This document shows positions 33,058 to 42,792 of a stretch of 64,000 nucleotides of DNA, one piece after another. Origin of the DNA: Hoeflea sp. (GTDB taxonomy: Bacteria; Pseudomonadota; Alphaproteobacteria; Rhizobiales; Rhizobiaceae). The stretch is from NCBI RefSeq assembly GCF_002733955.1, contig NZ_NVXQ01000005.1, positions 186,001 to 250,000 of the forward strand. The letters run 5' to 3'. A program made the translations under genes and the position numbers. The notes below the pieces were generated by a model that saw only the letters and a program-made list of their open reading frames with translations, was not told the origin of the DNA and did no database searches. Each line of letters opens with the position of its first letter. Position 1 is the first letter of the stretch.

Positions 33058-33549
33058 CTAGCGAAGATCGCAGCGCATGACAAGCGCCGTCGTGCGCGCA
33101 CCGCCCTGCTGTGCATAATAGGCGCTGCGCTCCCCGACCTTGATGAAGTCGAGCTTGCGGTACATGGAAACAGCGGCGATGTTGGTTTCATCGACTTCGA
33201 GAAACATCTCCTCGGCGCCGCGCCGCTTGGCTTCCGTGATGGCACTGAGCATCAGGCGCCAGCCCAGTCCGCTGCGGCGCTGTTTCGGCGAAATGCCGAT
33301 CGACAGGATCTCGGCCTCGCCGGCCGCTTCCCGGCTCAGAACGAAACCGGCCGCCGCATCCCGGGCGCGGCCCTCCGGACAGGCAAGAAAACCAAAGACG
33401 GATTGCTGGGAAATGAGGCTTTCGAATTCACCGTCACCCCAGGCGCGGGCGAAGGCCTCGCCATGGATGCGCGAAGCGGTGCGGGCATCCTGCATCCCGA
33501 TCGCAAGAATCAGGCATTGCGGCTGGCGGGAGAACAGGTTGAAAGCCAT
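33058..33549 (-). CDS. rimI: Ribosomal-protein-alanine N-acetyltransferase RimI
   Basis: 163-aa GNAT protein that acetylates the N-terminal alanine of ribosomal protein S18 in the classical case. It has the acetyl-CoA loop in ISPKQRRSGLGWRLM and the LEVDETNIAAVSMYRKLDF block typical of RimI. Its ATG shares a base with the tsaB stop, so both are translated as a pair; TsaB-RimI pairing is common. Substrate in this organism is inferred. Confidence 0.9.
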   Translation of the reverse strand: MAFNLFSRQPQCLILAIGMQDARTASRIHGEAFARAWGDGEFESLISQQSVFGFLACPEGRARDAAAGFVLSREAAGEAEILSIGISPKQRRSGLGWRLMLSAITEAKRRGAEEMFLEVDETNIAAVSMYRKLDFIKVGERSAYYAQQGGARTTALVMRCDLR

Positions 33550-34241
33550 CAGCCGGCTTCCTGATGCGGTAACACGAAACCGGCCTGCGGCTTGGCATCG
33601 GCATCGCGAAGATAGCGCGGCTCTGCCGGACTGGTTACCGGGTCGAGTGTTGCCGCCAGGCGAGCGACGTCCTCGATCTCCGGCGCAATACTTTCGCCGA
33701 TGATCTGCGGTGCCAGAGCCGGATTGATGCCGGCTAGAAGCCCGGCCCCACTGCCGGTGATCAGGCAGCCGGTCTCAAGCGCCAGTGCGGACGCGGCATT
33801 GGGGGTGAGTTCGGCTGCCTGCCTGATTGCTGCGCCGTCAGCATCAACGAGCATGGCCCAGACGTGGTCGCGTTTGGCGTCAAGCACCGCCATGACGGGT
33901 TTGCGTTGCGCAGCTGCTGCAGGGAGCGCGATGGCTTCGAGCGACCCGACGCCGACTACAGGCACATCAAGCGCCAGCGCCAGACCGCGGGCGAAGGCGA
34001 CACCGACGCGGATGCCGGCAAAGGAGCCGGGTCCGACGGTGACGCCGATGCGAGTAATCCGAGAAAGCTCCACGCCGGCTTCAGCGAGCACCGATTGCAT
34101 GATGGCAGGCAGTTGCTCGGCATGGCCGCGTCCGATGTCGGGGCTGGCAGCGGCAAGAATCCGGTTCCCGCTCGTCTCGAGGAGAGCGACGGCACAGAAT
34201 CGAGCGGAACAATCAATGGCGAGCGTCAGCACCGGGCACAT
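33549..34241 (-). CDS. tsaB: tRNA threonylcarbamoyladenosine factor TsaB
   Basis: 230-aa ASKHA-fold partner of TsaD and TsaE in t6A37 tRNA modification; inactive itself but needed for the complex. Start region LTLAIDCSARFCAVALLE and the VTVGPGSFAGIRVGVAFARG block are diagnostic. The ATG at 34241 is preferred over one ten codons upstream, since it places the first beta strand at the terminus. Ends one base inside rimI. Confidence 0.93.
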   Translation of the reverse strand: MCPVLTLAIDCSARFCAVALLETSGNRILAAASPDIGRGHAEQLPAIMQSVLAEAGVELSRITRIGVTVGPGSFAGIRVGVAFARGLALALDVPVVGVGSLEAIALPAAAAQRKPVMAVLDAKRDHVWAMLVDADGAAIRQAAELTPNAASALALETGCLITGSGAGLLAGINPALAPQIIGESIAPEIEDVARLAATLDPVTSPAEPRYLRDADAKPQAGFVLPHQEAG

Positions 34242-34329
34242 CCGTTGGAACAGGCCGCGCCACCAGCGCACGGCATCTTGTTCCCGAGGTTAATAGGGAC
34301 AGAGGCCGGCGCGGTAAAGCTCGATTGGG

Positions 34330-34893
34330 TCAGACGGCTTCGACTTCGCGCACTTCCGGCACGAAATGCCTGAGCAGATTCTGGATGCCGTGCTTCAGCG
34401 TTGCCGTCGAGGACGGGCAGCCGGCGCAGGCGCCCTTCATGTGCAGGAACACCTTGCCGTCGCGAAACCCGCGGAAGGTGATGTCGCCGCCATCCTGGGC
34501 GACGGCAGGGCGAACCCGGCTTTCGAGCAGTTCCTTGATGGTGGCGACGATGGTTTCGTCGCCCGCTTCAAAGAACTCCTCGTCGGATACCGGAGCGCCA
34601 TCGCTGCCAGCCGCCATGATCGGCGCACCGGACATGAAATGCTCCATGATGGTGCCCAGAACGGCTGGCTTGAGGTGCTGCCAGTCGGGACCATCCTTAG
34701 TGATGGTGATGAAGTCGTAGCCGAAGAAAACGCCGGTAACGCCGGGGATGCCGAACAGCTTGCCGGCAAGCGGCGACACCATGGCAGCCTCGTCGGCATC
34801 GCGGTAATCGGCGGTGCCCTCATTCATCACGACCTTGCCGGGCAGGAATTTCAGGGTCGCGGGATTGGGTGTGGATTCGGTCTGGATGAACAT
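34330..34893 (-). CDS. NifU-like Fe-S cluster carrier (Nfu)
   Basis: 187-aa two-domain Nfu protein: an N-terminal Nfu_N domain (MFIQTESTPNPATLKF) and a C-terminal NifU-like domain with the cluster-ligand motif CAGCP. It carries assembled Fe-S clusters to apoproteins. The ATG at 34893 is backed by GGAG eight bases upstream. It lies between usp and tsaB, 88 bases from each start or so, on the same strand. Confidence 0.93.
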   Translation of the reverse strand: MFIQTESTPNPATLKFLPGKVVMNEGTADYRDADEAAMVSPLAGKLFGIPGVTGVFFGYDFITITKDGPDWQHLKPAVLGTIMEHFMSGAPIMAAGSDGAPVSDEEFFEAGDETIVATIKELLESRVRPAVAQDGGDITFRGFRDGKVFLHMKGACAGCPSSTATLKHGIQNLLRHFVPEVREVEAV

Positions 34894-34988
34894 GTTCGGT
34901 CTCCATGCCGGATGCATTGACCGGCCAGTTTAGAATTCTTCAAAACAAGATAAGCCTCGCAAGGCTCGCAATCAAGGGCTGATGCCGA

Positions 34989-35480
34989 TCAACTCAACGC
35001 GTCGATTTCGTCATCGGTCAGCGCATCGGGGATCACCGTGACCGGAATCGGAAACGCAGCGCCTCGTCCTGCAATGGACGTGACCAGCGGCCCGGGGCCA
35101 TCCTTGGCCGAGCCTGCGGCCAGCACCAGAATGGCAATATCCTGATCTTCCTCGATCACGGCATGGATTTCGTCGGTGGTCTTGCCCTGGCGGATCACCA
35201 CTTCCGGATCGATGCCGATGATCTGGCGCATTTTCTCGCTGGCCTTGGCCAGTGTCGCCTCGGCTTCTTCCATGGCCTCGGCGCGCATGATTTCCTCGAC
35301 ACCGAGCCAGTGCTGGAAGTCGCCGGGCTCGATGACATAGACCAGAACCAGGCCGCCGCCGGAATTGTAGGCGCGCATGCCTGCATAGCGCATGGCACGC
35401 TCGCATTCGGGCGTGTCGTCGATGACTGCGAGGAACTTGCGCCGGTGGCCAGCCTCGCGGGAACGTCTTCTTGATACCAT
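34989..35480 (-). CDS. Universal stress protein
   Basis: 163-aa UspA-fold protein: KFLAVIDDTPECERAMRYA at the N-terminus and a C-terminal AAGSAKDGPGPLVTS with the ATP-binding GxxG-like loop followed by IPVTVIP. Role in stress survival is general only. It lies downstream of trpS, separated by a hairpin, so may have its own transcript. Confidence 0.88.
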   Translation of the reverse strand: MVSRRRSREAGHRRKFLAVIDDTPECERAMRYAGMRAYNSGGGLVLVYVIEPGDFQHWLGVEEIMRAEAMEEAEATLAKASEKMRQIIGIDPEVVIRQGKTTDEIHAVIEEDQDIAILVLAAGSAKDGPGPLVTSIAGRGAAFPIPVTVIPDALTDDEIDALS

Positions 35481-35541
35481 GGGCGGGACAATGCCATCAG
35501 AGCGGGCCGTCCCGCAAGTGGGTTTTTGGGACCGCCCGGAA

Positions 35542-35581
35542 AGCCCGGCTACGCGGTGTCTTCACACCGTTTGGCCGGGCT
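35542..35581 (-). terminator. Branched hairpin after trpS
   Basis: Outer stem AGCCCGGC / GCCGGGCT (8 bp) enclosing inner stem CGGTGT / ACACCG. On the minus strand it lies 22 bases after the trpS stop and is followed by only UUU, so termination is probably partial. Located between trpS and usp. Confidence 0.5.
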
Positions 35582-35603
35582 GCCGGACAGGTTGCTGACG
35601 GTT

Positions 35604-36668
35604 TTAAAGGAAGCCGATAATCTCGCGAACGTCTTTCATGGTCTTCTCCGCGATCACGTTGGCGCGGGCGCTGCCGTCCTTGAGAATCCCGTCGATGTGC
35701 GTCGGATCATCCATCAGCCGCTTCATTTCACCGGTGATGGGCGCAAGCACACTGACGGCCAGTTCGACCAGGGCCGGCTTGAACACCGAGAACTGCTGGC
35801 CGGCATATTCCTCCAGTACATCCTTGCGGGTGCGGTCGCTGAGCGCCGCGTAGATGCCGAGCAGGTTCTGCGCTTCGGGACGGCCCTCGAGCTCCTCGAG
35901 CGTGTCCGGCAACGGGGCCGGATCGGTCTTGGCCTTGCGGATCTTCTTGGCGATGGTGTCGGCGTCGTCGTCGAGATTGATGCGCGAGAGATCCGAAGGG
36001 TCGGATTTCGACATCTTCTTGGAGCCGTCACGCAGGCTCATGACCCGCGGCGCCGGGCCATCGATCAGCGGCTCGGTCATCGGGAAGAAGCCGGAGACCT
36101 TTTCCTCGCCGACCATCATGTCAACGCCAACGCCGGCGTCACGGATGCGGTCGGAGAAATCGATGTTGAATTTCTGGGCGATGTCGCGGGTCAGTTCGAG
36201 ATGCTGTTTCTGGTCATCGCCGACCGGCACATGGGTGGCGCGGTAGACCAGTATGTCTGCGGCCATCAGGCTGGGATAGGCGAGCAGGCCGAGCGAGGCG
36301 TTTTCACGGTCCTTGCCGGCCTTGTCCTTGAACTGGGTCATGCGGTTCATCCAGCCGATGCGGGCGACGCAATTGAAGATCCAGGCAAGTTCGGCATGGC
36401 CGGGAACGGCGGACTGATTGAAGACGATGTGCTTGACCGGATCGATGCCCGAGGCAATGAAGGCGGCGGCGATGGAGCGGGTCTGGGCCTTGAGATCGTC
36501 GTGTACCAGCTGGGCGGTGATCGAGTGCATGTCGACCACGCAGAAGATGCAATCATGCTGCTCCTGCAGCGCCACGAACTTGCGGATGGCGCCGAGATAG
36601 TTGCCCAGGTGAAGATTGCCGGTAGGCTGAACGCCGGAGAAAACCAGCGGCTTGAAAGTGGCGGACAT
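35604..36668 (-). CDS. trpS: Tryptophanyl-tRNA synthetase
   Basis: Class I aminoacyl-tRNA synthetase charging tRNA-Trp. It is 354 aa, with the HIGH-like motif [12 protein letters not shown], the KMSKS motif [11 protein letters not shown] and the TrpRS block [10 protein letters not shown]. It is expected as an essential enzyme; located 111 bases downstream of murJ in a minus-strand run and followed by a hairpin. Confidence 0.97.
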   Translation of the reverse strand: MSATFKPLVFSGVQPTGNLHLGNYLGAIRKFVALQEQHDCIFCVVDMHSITAQLVHDDLKAQTRSIAAAFIASGIDPVKHIVFNQSAVPGHAELAWIFNCVARIGWMNRMTQFKDKAGKDRENASLGLLAYPSLMAADILVYRATHVPVGDDQKQHLELTRDIAQKFNIDFSDRIRDAGVGVDMMVGEEKVSGFFPMTEPLIDGPAPRVMSLRDGSKKMSKSDPSDLSRINLDDDADTIAKKIRKAKTDPAPLPDTLEELEGRPEAQNLLGIYAALSDRTRKDVLEEYAGQQFSVFKPALVELAVSVLAPITGEMKRLMDDPTHIDGILKDGSARANVIAEKTMKDVREIIGFL

Positions 36669-36779
36669 GATGTGCTCCCGCCGGGCTTGTGGAGGGCCCG
36701 GATACCTCGTTGAAATCGGGCGGGGTTATGCGGCTGCAGCGAAGACAGGTCAAGGGCCTATCAACCACGACCCGTAACC

Positions 36780-38345
36780 TCAGGACTTTTTGCGGCGCCT
36801 GAGGAGCCGGGCAAATTCACGCCTGTCGAGCGCGCCGGTGGCAAAGGCGAAACCGAAATAGACCACTGCTCCGGCCAGCACCGTGAGCAGCACCGACACG
36901 AGCCTGAAGAGCAGCGGGGCATCCAGCAGCAGATGCGGGAAGGTTGCCTCGGCCCACCACAGCAACGCCCCCATCAGCGCCGCACCAAAGACCACGAGCG
37001 CTATCCGCTTCAGGGTTATGGCCGCGGGACGGTAGAGATTGCGGCTTACAAGCTGCTGGCCCAGATAGAGCGACGAGACCCAGCCCGCCAGGCTGGTGGC
37101 GACCGCCAGGCCCATAACACCAAGCCGTGGGAACAGGATCAGGCTGCCGGAGATGTTGATGAAGACTGAGAGGGCAGAAGCCCAGAGCGGCGTGCGCATG
37201 TCTTCACGGGCATAGAAAACCGGGGTGAAAATCTTCATCAGCACAAAAGCCGGCAGGCCGATGGAAAAGGCTGCCAGCACCTGCGAGGTCACAAGCGTGG
37301 TTTCGCGTGTGAAAGCGCCGCGCTCGAACACCAGCGCGATGATCGGTTCTGGCAGCAGCGCCAGGCCGAAGGCGGCAGGCACCGTGATCGCCATGCCGAA
37401 TTCTAGGCTGCGGTTTTGAAGGTGCTGGGCTTCTTTCACGTCACCTGCCCGCAAGGCGCGGGAGAGTTCGGGCAGCAGAACAACGCCGATGGCGATGCCG
37501 ATGACGCCGAGCGGCAGCTGGTTGAGCCGGTCGGCATAGTTGATCACGGCGATGGCGCCGGCCTCGGCCGAGGCAATGATCTGGCCGACCAGCAGGTTGA
37601 TCTGGGTGATGCCGCCGGTCACGGCTGCCGGCAAGGCCAGCCAGAGCAGGCGCTTGACGGCCGGCGTCAAGCGCGGCCGAACGAAACCAAGGCTGAAGCC
37701 CTCACGCCTGAGCGCCCAGACAAGAAGACTGAGCTGAAGAAGCCCCGAAAGCGTGACCGACCAGCCCAGCACCTCGCCGATATCGGGAGCACTGAGGCTG
37801 AGATACCCGGAAACGATCAGGCCTGTGACCAGAACCACATTGAGAAGCACCGGGGCGAGGGCCGCCAGAAAATAGCGCCGCAGCGAATTGAGGATGCCGG
37901 CCAGCATCGCCACCAGGCTCATAGCCGCCAGATAGGGAAACATGATCCGCGCCAGAAGCACGGTGAGATCGAATTTCTCCGGATCGGCTGCAAATTTCGG
38001 CGCGATCACTGTGCCGACCAGGAACGGCATGAAGATCATCGCCAGGGCGGAGATCACGAACAGCGAAAGCAACAGGACGGCAAGCACCTGCTGTGCAAAT
38101 TTCTGTGCAGCAAGCTGTCCGCCGCCCTCGATCTCCTTTGCGAATAACGGCACGAAAGCGGCGTTGAACGCGCCTTCGGCAAACAGCCGGCGAAATAGGT
38201 TGGGAAAGCGGAACGCGGCATAGAACGCGTCCGCCACCGGTCCGGCGCCGAGAAACGCCGCGATCATGGCTTCCCGAACGAAACCGAGAACGCGGCTTGC
38301 CATGGTGGCGCCGCCGACGCTTGCGAATTTGCCAATCAGGCTCAT
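36780..38345 (-). CDS. murJ: Lipid II flippase MurJ
   Basis: MOP-superfamily protein moving lipid II across the inner membrane. It is 521 aa with about 14 hydrophobic segments and the typical N-terminus SVGGATMASRVLGFVREAMIAAFLGAG, and RFPNLFRRLFAEGAFNAAFVP, which holds the conserved acidic and Arg residues of the family. It starts eight bases after glnD ends, so it is co-transcribed; the glnD-murJ-trpS order is typical of rhizobia. Confidence 0.96.
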   Translation of the reverse strand: MSLIGKFASVGGATMASRVLGFVREAMIAAFLGAGPVADAFYAAFRFPNLFRRLFAEGAFNAAFVPLFAKEIEGGGQLAAQKFAQQVLAVLLLSLFVISALAMIFMPFLVGTVIAPKFAADPEKFDLTVLLARIMFPYLAAMSLVAMLAGILNSLRRYFLAALAPVLLNVVLVTGLIVSGYLSLSAPDIGEVLGWSVTLSGLLQLSLLVWALRREGFSLGFVRPRLTPAVKRLLWLALPAAVTGGITQINLLVGQIIASAEAGAIAVINYADRLNQLPLGVIGIAIGVVLLPELSRALRAGDVKEAQHLQNRSLEFGMAITVPAAFGLALLPEPIIALVFERGAFTRETTLVTSQVLAAFSIGLPAFVLMKIFTPVFYAREDMRTPLWASALSVFINISGSLILFPRLGVMGLAVATSLAGWVSSLYLGQQLVSRNLYRPAAITLKRIALVVFGAALMGALLWWAEATFPHLLLDAPLLFRLVSVLLTVLAGAVVYFGFAFATGALDRREFARLLRRRKKS

Positions 38346-38352
38346 GCCGGTG

Positions 38353-41202
38353 TCAGCCTTGTGATGCGGAGGTCTTGCCCCGCCGGGTTGAGCCTTGCGG
38401 TGCGATCATACCGGGAGGCATCCTGTCGCGCACCTCGTCTTCTTCCTTGGCGAGCACCGCCTTGAGCCGGGCCACGATGTTGGTCTGGCGGTTCTCGTTG
38501 GTGATCTTCATCCCGACCAGGTCACGAACGTAAAACGTATCGACGACCTTCTCGCCAAAAGTGGTGATGTGGGCCGAGGCAATATCAAGCGACAGGTCCG
38601 ACAGTACCGAGGCGATCTCCGACAACAGGCCGGTGCGGTCGAGGCACTCGACCTCGATGACCGTGAATTTGTTGGACAGCGCGTTGGAAATCGTCACCTG
38701 CGGCTTGATGATGAAGGGCCGCTTCTTGCTCTTGCCGCGGGTCTTTCGGGCGATCACCTCGGGAATATAGGCCCGGCCCGCCAGCACATCCTCAATCATC
38801 CGGCCGACGGAGGCGCCGCGTCTGAGCTCATCCTCGTCATCGGGCAGTTCGCGGTTGATCAGGATAGTGTCGAGCGCGCGGCCGTCGGATGTGGTGAAGA
38901 CCTGGGCGTCGGCGATGTTGGCGCCGGCGGCGGCACAGGCGCCGGTGACAATCGACAAAAGCCGGGGATGGTCCGGCGACAGAAGCGTGATTTCGGTGAT
39001 GGCGTGGAAGGCGTGGGTGCGCACCATGGTGGCGAGCGGTTTCTTCGCCTTGTCGGCCTCGCGCACGAAATTGGCGTGGCGCACCTGCTCCTCAAGCGGA
39101 ACGGCCAGGAGATAGGGTTCATAATGAAGCTTGAGATAGGCCTTGCGGTCCTTCTGGCTCCAGTCGGACAGCGCCTCGCCGAGCTCTTCCCGCGCATGGG
39201 CTGCGCGCTCCTTTCGCGAGACTTCCGAGAAGCCGCCCGAAAGCATCAGCTCAGTCTCGTAATAGAGTGTACGCAGCAATTGCCCCTTCCAGCCGTTCCA
39301 GACGCCGGGACCGACAGCGCGGATATCGCAGACCGAAAGGATCACCAGCATCTTCAGCCGTTCGAGCGTGCGTACCTTTTCGGCGAAATCCGAGATCGTC
39401 TTGCGGTCGTTGAGATCGCGGGTCTGCGCCACCATCGACATGGTCAGATGCTCGGCAATCAGCCAGGCCACCAGCTCGGTCTGGTGGGCGGAGAGGCCAA
39501 GCCGCGGGCAGAGCTTGCGCGCCACCTTGGCGCCGGCGGTGGAATGATCTTCCGGCCGGCCCTTGGCGATGTCGTGCAGGAACAGGGCGACATAGAGCAC
39601 CTCGCGCTCCTCGATCCCGGGCATGAGCTTAGAGGCCAGCGGGTGCTCGCGCTCACCCTCGCCCTTGTCGATGTCCGACAGCACGCCGACGGTGCGAATC
39701 AGGTGCTCGTCGACGGTGTAGTGGTGATACATGTTGAACTGCATCATGGCGACGATCTTACCGAATTCCGGAATGAAGCGGCCCAGCACACCGGCCTCGT
39801 TCATGCGCCTGAGCATGATGGCGGGCTGGCGCCGCGAAGTCAGGATCGACAGGAAAAGCCGGTTTGCCTCTTCGTTCTCGCGCAGTTCGGCATTGATCAG
39901 CCGGAGCGAGCGGGTCACCCGCTTGAGCGCGTCGGGGTGGAACTCCAGCCCGCGAATATCGGCGAGATGGAACATGCGGATGATGTTGACGGGATCGCGC
40001 TTGAAGGTGTCGGCGTCAGCTATGTTGATCCGGCCCTTGTCCTCGATGAAATCCAGCGTGCCGGGGATCTTGCGCGGCCGGCTGGCGAAGCGACTGATGA
40101 CGCCGGTGAGGCCCGGTGCCTGCTTGGCCTGCTGATCCTCGAGGCCAGCGCAAAAGATGCGGGTCAGGTCACCGACGTCCTTGGCGACGAGGAAATAGTG
40201 CTTCATGAAGCGTTCGACGGCGGAAAGGCCCGAGTGATCCTGATAGCCGAGACCGGAGGCGATGTCGCGCTGGATATCAAACGACAGCCGCTCCTCGGAC
40301 TTGCCGGTGAGGAAATGCATGTGGCAGCGCACCGCCCAGAGAAAGTCCTCGGCCTTGACGAACAGGTTGAACTCGCGCTTTGACAGCACGCCGAGGCCGA
40401 CAAGCTCTCGTGTGTCGCGGATGTGGTAGAAATACTTGGCGATCCAGAACAGCGTGTTGAGATCGCGCAAGCCGCCCTTGCCTTCCTTGACATTGGGCTC
40501 GACCAGGTAGCGGGTGTCGCCGGCCTTGCGGTGGCGTTCATCGCGCTCGGCCAGCTTGGCGGCGATGAATTCCGGGCCGGTGCCCTCGACGACCTCGTTT
40601 TCGAAACGCGCACCAAGATCCCTGAACAGCTCCCTTTCGCCGCAGAGGAAGCGGGCTTCGAGGATGGCTGTGCGGATGGTCATGTCTGAGCGGGACAGGC
40701 GGATGCATTCATCGACATTGCGGGTGGCGTGGCCGACCTTGAGGCCCATGTCCCAGAGAATGTAGAGAATCCATTCAACGATCTGTTCGGTCCAGGGCGT
40801 GTTCTTGTAGGGCAGCACGAAAAGCAGATCGATGTCCGAGCCGGGCGCCAGCGTGCCGCGGCCATAGCCGCCAACGGCCGTGACGGTCATGCGTTCGGAT
40901 TTCGAGGGGTTTTCGACCCGGTAGACATGGACGCTGGCATAGTCATAGAGCGCCGAGGTGATTTCATCCTGGAGATAGGAAATGCGCATGGCGCAGGCGG
41001 TGCCGCCGCCATCGTCAAACAACATCCTGCGGGCCACGTCGCGGCCTTCGGCATTGACCCGCTTGACCTCGGCCAGCACCGCCATGCGGGCTTCCTGCGT
41101 CGCTCCACCATGTTTGGCGGCAATGGCATTGAGCGTCTTGCGCAGTTTTGCCGGATCGACAATCTGTTTGAGATTGAGGCTGTCTTCGGCGGCATCGAGC
41201 AT
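38353..41202 (-). CDS. glnD: Bifunctional PII uridylyltransferase/uridylyl-removing enzyme
   Basis: Primary nitrogen sensor: uridylylates PII proteins when glutamine is low and removes UMP when high. It is 949 aa: nucleotidyltransferase domain ([17 protein letters not shown]), GlnD helical linker, HD phosphohydrolase domain ([16 protein letters not shown]) and two C-terminal ACT domains, which bind glutamine. The exact start is not firmly set. First gene of a minus-strand run with murJ and trpS. Confidence 0.97.
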   Translation of the reverse strand: MLDAAEDSLNLKQIVDPAKLRKTLNAIAAKHGGATQEARMAVLAEVKRVNAEGRDVARRMLFDDGGGTACAMRISYLQDEITSALYDYASVHVYRVENPSKSERMTVTAVGGYGRGTLAPGSDIDLLFVLPYKNTPWTEQIVEWILYILWDMGLKVGHATRNVDECIRLSRSDMTIRTAILEARFLCGERELFRDLGARFENEVVEGTGPEFIAAKLAERDERHRKAGDTRYLVEPNVKEGKGGLRDLNTLFWIAKYFYHIRDTRELVGLGVLSKREFNLFVKAEDFLWAVRCHMHFLTGKSEERLSFDIQRDIASGLGYQDHSGLSAVERFMKHYFLVAKDVGDLTRIFCAGLEDQQAKQAPGLTGVISRFASRPRKIPGTLDFIEDKGRINIADADTFKRDPVNIIRMFHLADIRGLEFHPDALKRVTRSLRLINAELRENEEANRLFLSILTSRRQPAIMLRRMNEAGVLGRFIPEFGKIVAMMQFNMYHHYTVDEHLIRTVGVLSDIDKGEGEREHPLASKLMPGIEEREVLYVALFLHDIAKGRPEDHSTAGAKVARKLCPRLGLSAHQTELVAWLIAEHLTMSMVAQTRDLNDRKTISDFAEKVRTLERLKMLVILSVCDIRAVGPGVWNGWKGQLLRTLYYETELMLSGGFSEVSRKERAAHAREELGEALSDWSQKDRKAYLKLHYEPYLLAVPLEEQVRHANFVREADKAKKPLATMVRTHAFHAITEITLLSPDHPRLLSIVTGACAAAGANIADAQVFTTSDGRALDTILINRELPDDEDELRRGASVGRMIEDVLAGRAYIPEVIARKTRGKSKKRPFIIKPQVTISNALSNKFTVIEVECLDRTGLLSEIASVLSDLSLDIASAHITTFGEKVVDTFYVRDLVGMKITNENRQTNIVARLKAVLAKEEDEVRDRMPPGMIAPQGSTRRGKTSASQG

Positions 41203-41334
41203 GAATAGGATCCTGAGTCACAGTCTTTGTCGGGGCCCGGCGCACCAGGCCGCGGCTGCTATAGCCTGTTTCGCCACGAAACGACAGCCGCAGCCGGCAA
41301 CCGATCTTCAACTCTTCAACTGCAGATGCCCCGG

Positions 41335-42792
41335 TCAGGTGGCGATGCGCTCGATGAACCAGTTGGTGAGCCGGGTCCAGACTTCGTCCTTTTCCGCCGC
41401 GTCTTCAACCCCGTGCTCAAGATTGGGGTTGTCGTTGACCTCGATGACGAAGACGCCATCATCGGTTTCCTTGAGGTCGACACCATAGAGGCCGTCGCCG
41501 ACCGAGCAGGCCGCGCGCAAGCCGGTGTCGAGCACCAGCGGCGGCACCTGCGCCAGCGAGAACGATTTGAAACCGCCTTCCAGCGGCTTGCCGCCGGTGT
41601 CGTGCTGGACGATCTGCCAGTGCTTCTTGGCCATCAGGTACTGAACGGCAAACAGCGGCTTGCCGCCAAGCACCCCGATGCGCCAGTCAAAGCTGGTGGG
41701 CATGAATTTCTGCGCGATCAGGACTTCCGAATCATGCAGCCAGGCGCTGGCCAGCGCCTTGAGTTCCGCCATCGAGGCAACTTTCTTGACGCCGCGGGAG
41801 AAGGACGAATCAGGCACCTTCAGCACCATCGGGAAGCCGAGCTGATCGGCGGCGCGCTGGAAATCTTCTGGCCCGATCAGCATCACCGTGTCCGGCACGG
41901 GAATGCCGTTCGAGGCCATCAGCTCGTCGAGATAGACCTTGTTGGTGCAGCGGATCATCGACACCGGGTCGTCGATCACCGGCATGCCCTCCTGCTGGGC
42001 GCGGCGGGCGAAGCGGTAGGTGTGATTGGAGATCGAGGTGGTTTCGCGAATGAAGAGCGCATCGAAATTGGCCAGCCGCGGCAGGTCCTTGCGGGTGATC
42101 GGTTCGACGGAAACGCCCATGCGTGCGGCAATCCGCGACCAGTGCTTGAGGCTGTCGATCGAGGATGGCGGCAGGGCTTCATTGGCATCGACCAGGGTGG
42201 CAAACGAATAGCGTGCCGGCGCGCGCGACTTGGCGTCCTTCCACTGGCGTGCGGTGTAGCGCGCCATGGCCTGGAACAGCGCCTCGCGACCGGCTTCATC
42301 GAGCTTGCCGAAGGGCAGCAAGGCGACCTTGGAAATCGAGACCCAGTCGCCCTGCTTGAGCGTCAGTTCGAGAACCGGCGCGCGGAACCAGTCAAACAGC
42401 AACCGGCCGAAGCGCTCGAGCCGCGGGTCCGCAGAGGTTCCGAAAAACACCCGCAGCCGTGAGGGCAAGGGCTCGCCCTCAGCCCCGCGCAGGCCCTTGT
42501 TGAGCGCATCTTCCAGCTCCGGAATGGCATTCTCGTAGAGCTTGCGCGCCGACAGGTCGATGATGGTCTCGACAGAGGGGATGACCCGCTGCCCGCGGGC
42601 GGCAGCCAGCAGCGAGGCGTAGTAACCGCGGCTCTGATAGGTGTAGGAGCGCGACAGATTGATGATGTTGGGCCGGGCGCCGCGGAACATCTGCGGCCGG
42701 GCGAGGTAGTCGCGGGTGGCGAGCACCTTGTGCTTGGTCGCGGCATGATCGAAGCCCGCCAGCGCGGTCGACAGAATGATCCAGTCAGACAT
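41335..42792 (-). CDS. RimK-like ATP-grasp ligase with N-terminal RLAN domain
   Basis: 485-aa predicted amidoligase. Residues about 1-180 match the RLAN (RimK-like ATP-grasp N-terminal) domain; about 270-480 are ATP-grasp, with LKVPDSSFSRGVKK and VIEVNDNPNLEHGVED, the Mg-ligand motif with Asn/Glu. Such enzymes join a carboxylate to an amine, adding amino acids to peptides or proteins. The ATG at 42792 (MSDWIILSTAL) overlaps the preceding gene by eight bases; the frame continues 58 codons into that gene but those are not coding in this frame. Substrate unknown. Confidence 0.85.
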   Translation of the reverse strand: MSDWIILSTALAGFDHAATKHKVLATRDYLARPQMFRGARPNIINLSRSYTYQSRGYYASLLAAARGQRVIPSVETIIDLSARKLYENAIPELEDALNKGLRGAEGEPLPSRLRVFFGTSADPRLERFGRLLFDWFRAPVLELTLKQGDWVSISKVALLPFGKLDEAGREALFQAMARYTARQWKDAKSRAPARYSFATLVDANEALPPSSIDSLKHWSRIAARMGVSVEPITRKDLPRLANFDALFIRETTSISNHTYRFARRAQQEGMPVIDDPVSMIRCTNKVYLDELMASNGIPVPDTVMLIGPEDFQRAADQLGFPMVLKVPDSSFSRGVKKVASMAELKALASAWLHDSEVLIAQKFMPTSFDWRIGVLGGKPLFAVQYLMAKKHWQIVQHDTGGKPLEGGFKSFSLAQVPPLVLDTGLRAACSVGDGLYGVDLKETDDGVFVIEVNDNPNLEHGVEDAAEKDEVWTRLTNWFIERIAT

